NCBI RefSeq assembly: GCF_004337985.1
Contig: NC_043740.1
Location: 2,827,616-2,891,615 of the forward strand
Direction: 5' to 3'
Source: Pyricularia pennisetigena
Taxonomy: Eukaryota; Ascomycota; Sordariomycetes; Magnaporthales; Pyriculariaceae
DNA length: 64,000 nt
Positions 58,812 through 64,000 of the stretch are shown piece after piece. The notes under the pieces were generated by a model. That model had not been told where the DNA came from and did not search any database. It worked only from the letters and a program-made list of their open reading frames with translations. Numbering within the stretch: the stretch's first letter is position 1; each line of letters starts with the position of its first letter. The translations under genes were made by a program, and so were the position numbers.

Positions 58812-59141
58812 GTTGGCAGTCGTGTATCTTGTACGACCTCGTAGATCGGTGGGGCTACTGGATCCTTCGCTTGCATAGACCAAGAAAGATATCGTTGGTA
58901 GCATTTCCCCGGGCGTTGTCTTGGTTCTCAGGATTGGCGTGTGGCGTTTAATGGTGATTGGGGAAAGAGCTTTAGAGGCAGATGGGCTTGCCAAAATCTG
59001 TAGCATAGCCGTGACGAATACACAAGCCGCTGGGTGAAGTTCTCACCCCGACGGAATGGTTAAATGGGATTCGGTGGCCGAGTCGGATCGATGCCGCGAC
59101 AGCAGGCGTGTTCCATTCGTCTTTCAAGACGCGCCAAGACG
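58812..59141. other. Convergent intergenic region
   Basis: 330 bp between the PPT1 and POP8 3' ends. Nothing further was seen. Confidence 0.6.
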
Positions 59142-59606
59142 TCACGAACTCCATAGCGACTGCTGCTCGCTCCTCCCAAGAAGGCTCCCCAGCCAGTCTC
59201 CTGCAGCCAAAATACTCAGACCAGTCGTGACCCCGGACTGCACGGCACCGGGCCATGAGGTCACAGCGGCCGAGAAACGGCCCAAGTCTGGACTCGGCAA
59301 ACGGACCCAAAACTCCCCCTTGGCCGCATCCACCTTGAGCACATCGATAGTGACGGCCGCACCCGTGACACCCAGGAATTGCTGCATGGCAGATGCACAG
59401 TACGACCGGGCCTGTAGCGCATCTAGGCTTTGGTGCTCGCCAGGGTCATCGGACCGTACGCGCAGGTGGGCGTATGCATATGCTGGTTTCTTGACGGTGC
59501 AAGAGAATATCTCGTAGGATTTGGAGGCGGGATTCTGTGATGCTTTGGTGCTTGTTGACACAGATGTCCTTGAGACATCTGCCATTGTGGTGTCTTCTGA
59601 TTCCAT
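59142..59606 (-). CDS. POP8: RNase P/MRP protein subunit POP8
   Basis: Small protein of the RNase P (tRNA 5' processing) and RNase MRP (pre-rRNA) complexes. A single exon of 154 residues. The N-terminus is Ser/Thr-rich; ordered sequence starts YEIFSCTVKKPAYAYAHLRV, then LDALQARSYCASAMQQFLG, VTGAAVTIDVLKVDAAKGEF and WVRLPSPDLGRFSAAVTSW. This is the Pop8 pattern as I remember it from filamentous fungi. The first ATG is at 59606, with another in frame at 59585. The last ~35 residues are less family-like, so a small 3' intron is possible. It shares a promoter region with SPT4. Confidence 0.82.
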   Translation of the reverse strand: MESEDTTMADVSRTSVSTSTKASQNPASKSYEIFSCTVKKPAYAYAHLRVRSDDPGEHQSLDALQARSYCASAMQQFLGVTGAAVTIDVLKVDAAKGEFWVRLPSPDLGRFSAAVTSWPGAVQSGVTTGLSILAAGDWLGSLLGRSEQQSLWSS

Positions 59607-60115
59607 TTTGAAAGGGGTCTTTTTTTTTTTTTTTCTTCTAATTTGCTTCTTTTTTTTTTTCTCCCCCTAGCAAAACCTGCCCAGAAGTAATAATGGTTTT
59701 AGGTATGATAAGTTAACTAGTACATCATATCGTATGTGTGCAGTATTCAAGAGTAGCTTAGAAACACAGCGAGAAATATGAATTTGGAGAAATCGTCCAA
59801 CTCCAGCGATGCAAGGTACCCGCACAAGATTTTGCACAGTTTAGAGCTGAAAGAGCTGGCTCCGTTCAGTGACATCTGCGGCTGCCATCCATGTTAATTT
59901 AAAGCTCCGTTTGAGGCGCCACACCCCACAGGCCTCCGTTTCAATCTTCAGCTAGCCCCACCAGCCATCGTTCAATCCATAGTCAAGATTGCTTGGAGCT
60001 GGCTGCATCGTCAGATTCGCTCCCCGAAACCATCTTTACCTTCACTCGTTTCCCAACCTGGTCGATTTTCGCTTTACTGCGTCGGCGCAAAACGACAAAA
60101 AGCCCACCAAACACA
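59607..60115. promoter_or_regulatory. Bidirectional promoter region, POP8 / SPT4
   Basis: 509 bp head-to-head. T-rich runs at 59621-59634 and 59651-59661 lie just upstream of POP8. No gene was seen. Confidence 0.5.
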
Positions 60116-60698
60116 ATGTCCGAGAGCTACGTTGCACCCAGAGACCAGCGCCATTTGCGCGCATGCATGGTCTGCTCGATTGTTGTTCACCAAAAGGTAA
60201 GGTTGCCGGTTTTATTAATCATGTGAATAAACAACCGCGCCAGCAGGTTTGTTTACGCGCGGAACAACAAACAACACCACTCTCAGGAAAAAAGAAGCCC
60301 AGTCGCTGACCTTTCTTTATTTATCATGTAGCGCTTCTACGATGAAGGGTGTCCCAACTGCGAAGACTTTCTGCATCTCCAGGGCTCGACGGACCAGATC
60401 GAGAGCTGCACGTCGCAGGTGTTCGAGGGCCTGATCTCGCTGGCCGACCCGACAAAGTCTTGGGTCGCCAAGTGGCAGCGGCTGGATGGTTACGTCAGAG
60501 GGGTTTATGCCATCAAGGTCTCTGGCCAGCTGCCGGATGATGTTAGGGCTACGATTGAGGACGAGTATAGGATACAGTACATCCCGTATGTTTGACAGTT
60601 GTCCTCCTTGTTGTTGCGGTTGATGTTGTTGGAGGTGCCTGCTAACGACGTTCCCAACCTTTAGCCGTGATGGAAGTGCCACAGAGGCAGACGTTTAG
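60116..60698 (+). CDS. SPT4: Transcription elongation factor SPT4
   Basis: Zinc-binding partner of Spt5 (DSIF), which clamps RNA polymerase II and stimulates processive elongation. Three exons: 60116-60196, 60332-60585 and 60665-60698, with introns of 135 and 79 nt; 122 residues. The zinc finger is split by intron 1: CMVC in exon 1 and CPNC in exon 2 ([19 protein letters not shown]). The Spt5-binding region follows: [40 protein letters not shown]. The protein closes with [13 protein letters not shown] after the last splice. All joints keep the family sequence. BUR1, elsewhere in the window, phosphorylates Spt5. Confidence 0.95.
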
Positions 60699-60986
60699 AG
60701 TGTTTGACATGGCGTTTTGGGATCGGCAAGGAGTCTGGGTCTGGGATTTAAGTGATTAGCGAGTAAAGCCTAGTTGGCATTCAATTTCAGTCGTTAACAT
60801 TCAGATCCGCGCTCGCAGGTGATATGATTATGATTATGGTTGTCATTGTCATTTCGTACCTCCCCCTCTACGTTTGGTTGTATCATACAAACCCCGCGAG
60901 AGGCGCCCATGGGTATAGAACTGAGAATATTAACGCCGCCAGACTCCAAGCTTATAAAAACCGTTACCACAGAAAAAGAAAGCTTT

Positions 60987-61973
60987 TCACATCCTTTGGC
61001 GTTTACAAGGCCCCCCTGAACCAGAAAACTCTCTTGACCTCTTGCGCTCCATCTCCTCGCGCATTATCCTCTCTGCCTCGCTTATCTTTTTGGGCTGCTC
61101 GATCTTGACTTTCTTTGCGCCGCTAGAGAAAGCGTTTTTCTTGGAGGCAAAAACATTCTTGGCAGCTGGTTTTGATCCAAATTTCAATGATACAGGCTTA
61201 GTATCTGTTGTCGCGTCCGTCGCCTTGGCCTCTCCATTCGCTGGGGTTTCTTCGTCAGCATTTACAGCCGCGGGCTGCTCTGCTGGAGCAGGATCCGGTT
61301 TGGCGGCTGCAGGCTTAGCACCAATAGAAAGTTTGATCTTCTCGCCTTCTTCCCGTCGCAAGCCCTTATCCTCCTGGTCTTGCTCTGTTGATGCGCCATT
61401 CTCCCCAGCGGCTCGAGCCGCGGCATCCTTCTGCGCGCGTTTTATCTGCTCCTTCAGCAAGCGCTGCTCCCGCTCCTCGTCACCCCTGTCCTGCGCCTCT
61501 TTCCGCCTAAGCGCTTCTTGCCTCTTGAGCGCCTCGGGCGAGTCGTCAATCCAGGATATATGAATGCCCTTTTCGTTCTCCTCAACGCGACATATGCCTT
61601 CTTTACCCAGGTATTTGGCGAACTCTGTCAGACTGGACCACTGGGTACTGTTCATGTGGACGTGCTCCTTGTTGGCGATGTACTCTTGGTAGAAGTGGTT
61701 GATCTGGACCTGCTTGTCGCGGTGGCCCGTCTTGAGGAGGTTGATAAAGTCCTTGAGGAAGGCGTCGCTGTACTCGCGGATGTACTTTTTCGGATCCTCT
61801 CCCACGATAAGCATGTTGCGCACGTGCGACTCGCTCATGCAGTGCTGCTTAAAGGCGTTGTCGTCGCGCATCTGGCGCTGGCATGGGGTACAGTAGAAGC
61901 GAAGCCGCTGAAGGCCTTTGGCCTTCATCTGGTTGCTCAGATGCTTGGTCGTGCCGAACTCTGCTTTCCCCAT
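60987..61973 (-). CDS. KIN17: DNA/RNA-binding protein KIN17 (Rts2-like)
   Basis: Conserved nuclear protein linked to DNA replication, UV response and the spliceosome. A single exon of 328 residues. MGKAEFGTTKHLSNQMKAKG starts at the ATG at 61973. The C2H2-type finger is FYCTPCQRQMRDDNAFKQHC followed by SESH. The winged-helix domain follows (INLLKTGHRDKQVQINHFYQ, HMNSTQWSSLTEFAKYLGKE, GICRVEENEKGIHISWID). Next come a coiled, basic/acidic helix and an Ala/Pro-rich linker. KPVSLKFGSKPAAKNVFASK and a basic end (MERKRSREFSGSG) close it. The animal protein has extra C-terminal tudor-like (KOW/SH3) modules that are absent here, as is usual in fungi. The leader carries A28 about 20 nt before the ATG. 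Confidence 0.93.
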   Translation of the reverse strand: MGKAEFGTTKHLSNQMKAKGLQRLRFYCTPCQRQMRDDNAFKQHCMSESHVRNMLIVGEDPKKYIREYSDAFLKDFINLLKTGHRDKQVQINHFYQEYIANKEHVHMNSTQWSSLTEFAKYLGKEGICRVEENEKGIHISWIDDSPEALKRQEALRRKEAQDRGDEEREQRLLKEQIKRAQKDAAARAAGENGASTEQDQEDKGLRREEGEKIKLSIGAKPAAAKPDPAPAEQPAAVNADEETPANGEAKATDATTDTKPVSLKFGSKPAAKNVFASKKNAFSSGAKKVKIEQPKKISEAERIMREEMERKRSREFSGSGGPCKRQRM

Positions 61974-61989
61974 TTTGGACAGCTGGACC

Positions 61990-62020
<31 letters not shown>

Positions 62021-62417
62021 CGGATAGGCGGGTTGGAAAGTATCGAAATTCTGGCAAGGACGAGGTTGGAGAATGCGTCTGAGTGGTGTTTGCGATGATA
62101 TGATATCGATACGCAGATTTCGGAATCCTGGTCGTCAGAAGCCTATAATCAGATCGTGGCTGCAAGTTTGAGCCCAAGTGGCGGCGACAAGACACACACG
62201 AACGGCGGAGGTTCCGTTGCAGGCAAAACCGACTTGGCCCCACTAATGCGGGAGAATCAGTGGGTCCATACGATGCAATCAACCGAATTTCGCGTGCTCA
62301 CCTGCTCTCGCGTGCTTTCAATTAAACAACAGACGCGTCATTCCATACTTTGGTATATGTACCGCTAGTTCATATTAGCAATGATGAATGCATAATTGAT
62401 AATCGGCAATCGATATA
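61974..62417. promoter_or_regulatory. Bidirectional promoter region, KIN17 / ERCC6L2-like
   Basis: 444 bp between head-to-head starts. It includes T28 (61993-62020) on the KIN17 side and AT-rich sequence on the other. No gene was seen. Confidence 0.5.
61993..62020. repeat. T28 homopolymer (A28 in the KIN17 leader)
   Basis: 28 T on the plus strand. In the KIN17 sense direction it reads A28, then TCAGGTCCAGCTGTCCAAA, then the ATG. Confidence 0.95.
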
Positions 62418-64000
62418 ATGCCTCCGGAACTGATTGTCATAGACAGCTCAGAATCCGAAGATAAAAAGAGCCTTGGTGCCAGACAACTTTCTAAAACGGC
62501 GCTTGGTAAGCGCAAAGCTGAGCCTGTCCCGCCACCCATTGAGACTATTCCCTGGACAGACTCAGAAGAGGAAGCAGAGAAGGAAAGGACCAGGAAGAGA
62601 CGAGCGAAGGAAAGGCGCAGTGCAAAAAAGAAGAGAAGCGCCCGGCCGGAGCCTGGCAGCATCAGTAACAACCAAGGAAGTCGAAGTGCACGTTCCTTAG
62701 CCGAAGCAATTAGGGGTCTCGGCGAGGATGCGGCGCCAGAGGACAAGGTCCATGCCGATATCCCACAATATTTGAAGGACCGCAAGAGGCAATTCAATCG
62801 GGACCGCGCAACGCTTCAGGAAGCCGGGCTGCTTCTTCCGCCGGACTACACGGATCTTGACTTCACCGATGATGAAGATAATGGCCGGCGGCGAGAGGTC
62901 CGACCACAGTTTGGCGATAGGATCAAACCCTGTCGTCCTTACGAGGATATCGAGCTGGAAAGATCAGCAGGTATCATACCCGCACCTATAGCTCAATATC
63001 TACGTGATTATCAGGTCGATGGCGTTGCTTTCTTGCATGAGGCATTCGTCTACCAGAGGGGCTGCATCCTTGGCGATGACATGGGACTGGGCAAGACGGT
63101 TCAGGTTGCTGCGTTCCTCACAGCCGCATTTGGGAAAACCGGTGACTTTCGGGACTCGAAGCGGATGCGTAAGGTCAAGAGGCTGGGTCGGCGGTATTAC
63201 AAAGTGCTGATTGTCTGTCCCAGCTCCGTAATGGAGAACTGGAGGCAAGAACTGGCGCGATGGGGTTGGTGGAAGGTCGAGTCCTATCATGGTTTCGGCA
63301 AAGACGATGTACTTGATACTGCAAAGTCAGGTCGACTTGAGGTAATGCTTACGACCCCGGCCACTTACAGGCTGCAGAAGGAGCGTGTAAACACTGTCAG
63401 TTGGGATGCCGTGGTTGTCGACGAATGTCATAACATCAAGGAGCGGCGCTCCGAGATCACAAAAGCAATGACTGAGGTCAACGCACTTTGTCGCATCGGC
63501 TTGACGGGCACGGCCATCCAGAACAAGTACGAGGAGCTGTGGACACTCCTGAACTGGACAAACCCTGGGCGCTTTGGGACCTTTGGAGAATGGACAACCT
63601 CCATCAGCAGGCCTCTTACTCTGGGCCAATCCCACAATGCCACACTCCAGGAGCTGAGCATGGCAAGAAAGACAGCCAGGAAGTTGGTACAGAATCTTCT
63701 TCCGGACTACTTTCTTCGTCGCATGAAGTCTTTGATTGCGCATCAATTGCCGAAGAAGCGAGACAGGGTAATCTTTTGTCCGCTAACTGATCTCCAAACC
63801 GCCGCTTACGAAAGATTCATCGCATCTGAAGAGGTTGAGCTTGTCCGACGGTCTGATGAGCCATGCGATTGCGGATCAGGAGAGAAAAGGGGGCATTGCC
63901 ATTATGCACGCTTGTCGGATGGGCGCACATGGAATAGGCTCGTCTTTCCTTGTATTCTAACCTTGCAGAATCTGGCCAACCATCTCACGCTGATTGTGCC
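62418..64000 (+). CDS. SNF2-family DNA-dependent ATPase, ERCC6L2 (Rad26-like) type; 3' end cut by window
   Basis: Swi2/Snf2 translocase of the ERCC6/Rad26 side of the family, probably acting in DNA repair. The frame is open from the ATG at 62418 to the window edge (527 codons seen, no intron needed). The N-terminal ~180 residues are charged: MPPELIVIDSSESEDKKS, then an Arg/Lys/Glu-rich coil. The ATPase begins YLRDYQVDGVAFLHEAF. Walker A is GDDMGLGKT near residue 219, motif Ia is VCPSSVMENWRQEL, motif II is DECH near 335, and motif III is LTGTAIQNKYEELW. After PDYFLRRMK comes a Cys/His cluster, CDCGSGEKRGHCHY, that I associate with fungal ERCC6L2-like proteins. The helicase C-terminal lobe lies beyond the window. 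Confidence 0.87.
   Translation, partial: MPPELIVIDSSESEDKKSLGARQLSKTALGKRKAEPVPPPIETIPWTDSEEEAEKERTRKRRAKERRSAKKKRSARPEPGSISNNQGSRSARSLAEAIRGLGEDAAPEDKVHADIPQYLKDRKRQFNRDRATLQEAGLLLPPDYTDLDFTDDEDNGRRREVRPQFGDRIKPCRPYEDIELERSAGIIPAPIAQYLRDYQVDGVAFLHEAFVYQRGCILGDDMGLGKTVQVAAFLTAAFGKTGDFRDSKRMRKVKRLGRRYYKVLIVCPSSVMENWRQELARWGWWKVESYHGFGKDDVLDTAKSGRLEVMLTTPATYRLQKERVNTVSWDAVVVDECHNIKERRSEITKAMTEVNALCRIGLTGTAIQNKYEELWTLLNWTNPGRFGTFGEWTTSISRPLTLGQSHNATLQELSMARKTARKLVQNLLPDYFLRRMKSLIAHQLPKKRDRVIFCPLTDLQTAAYERFIASEEVELVRRSDEPCDCGSGEKRGHCHYARLSDGRTWNRLVFPCILTLQNLANHLTLIV

Overview
The window is nuclear DNA of a filamentous ascomycete (Pezizomycotina, most likely a sordariomycete). Genes carry many short introns (about 55-230 nt) with GTRNGT donors and CTAAC/CTGAC branch-like boxes. 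Several proteins are fungal types: EPL1, POP8, a SIP2/GAL83-type AMPK beta subunit, and a calcineurin B ending in TLDQF. Intergenic DNA is rich in poly(A)/poly(T) and in short TACCTAAGGTA-like words. I cannot name the species. The draft nature of the assembly shows in an N gap (31701-31779) and a pure run of 514 T (51385-51898).

Layout, left to right: 3-phosphoglycerate dehydrogenase (-), NAP1 histone chaperone (-), P5B ATPase (+), CFA-synthase-like methyltransferase (+), a small complex I subunit (-), BUR1/CDK9 kinase (+), an unrecognised membrane protein (-), AMPK beta subunit (+), KAE1 (-), a doubtful small spliced gene followed by coding-like fragments (+), EPL1 (-), calcineurin B (+), the assembly gap, an unrecognised low-complexity protein (-), a 9.5-kb stretch without a recognisable gene (34560-44055), mitochondrial uS9 (-), eEF1B-gamma (+), an FCP1/NIF-like protein (-), RRP36 (+), the T514 tract, COQ8 (-), ESS2/DGCR14 (-), PP5/PPT1 (+), POP8 (-), SPT4 (+), KIN17 (-), and the 5' part of an ERCC6L2-like SNF2 ATPase (+) cut by the right edge.

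The content is conserved housekeeping: transcription elongation and chromatin (BUR1, SPT4, EPL1, NAP1, ESS2), translation and RNA processing (eEF1B-gamma, uS9m, RRP36, POP8, KAE1), mitochondrial function (COQ8, complex I subunit), signalling phosphatases and kinases (CNB1, PPT1, AMPK beta), and DNA repair (KIN17, ERCC6L2-like). I see no biosynthetic cluster, transposon ORF, tRNA, rRNA or CRISPR. Strands alternate, so many neighbours share divergent promoters or converge at their 3' ends. Exon boundaries were placed by hand from splice consensus plus protein continuity. Where a junction is ambiguous I say so.

The least ordinary observations are: the 514-nt T homopolymer; two probable GC-AG introns, both in protein-phosphatase genes; very small coding exons (10, 11 and 25 nt); a tandem in-frame splice acceptor in eEF1B-gamma; a long open 5' extension of KAE1; a broken or very short gene at 25.5-26.1 kb; the 9.5-kb desert; an A28 leader just before the KIN17 ATG; and two conserved-looking proteins I could not name.
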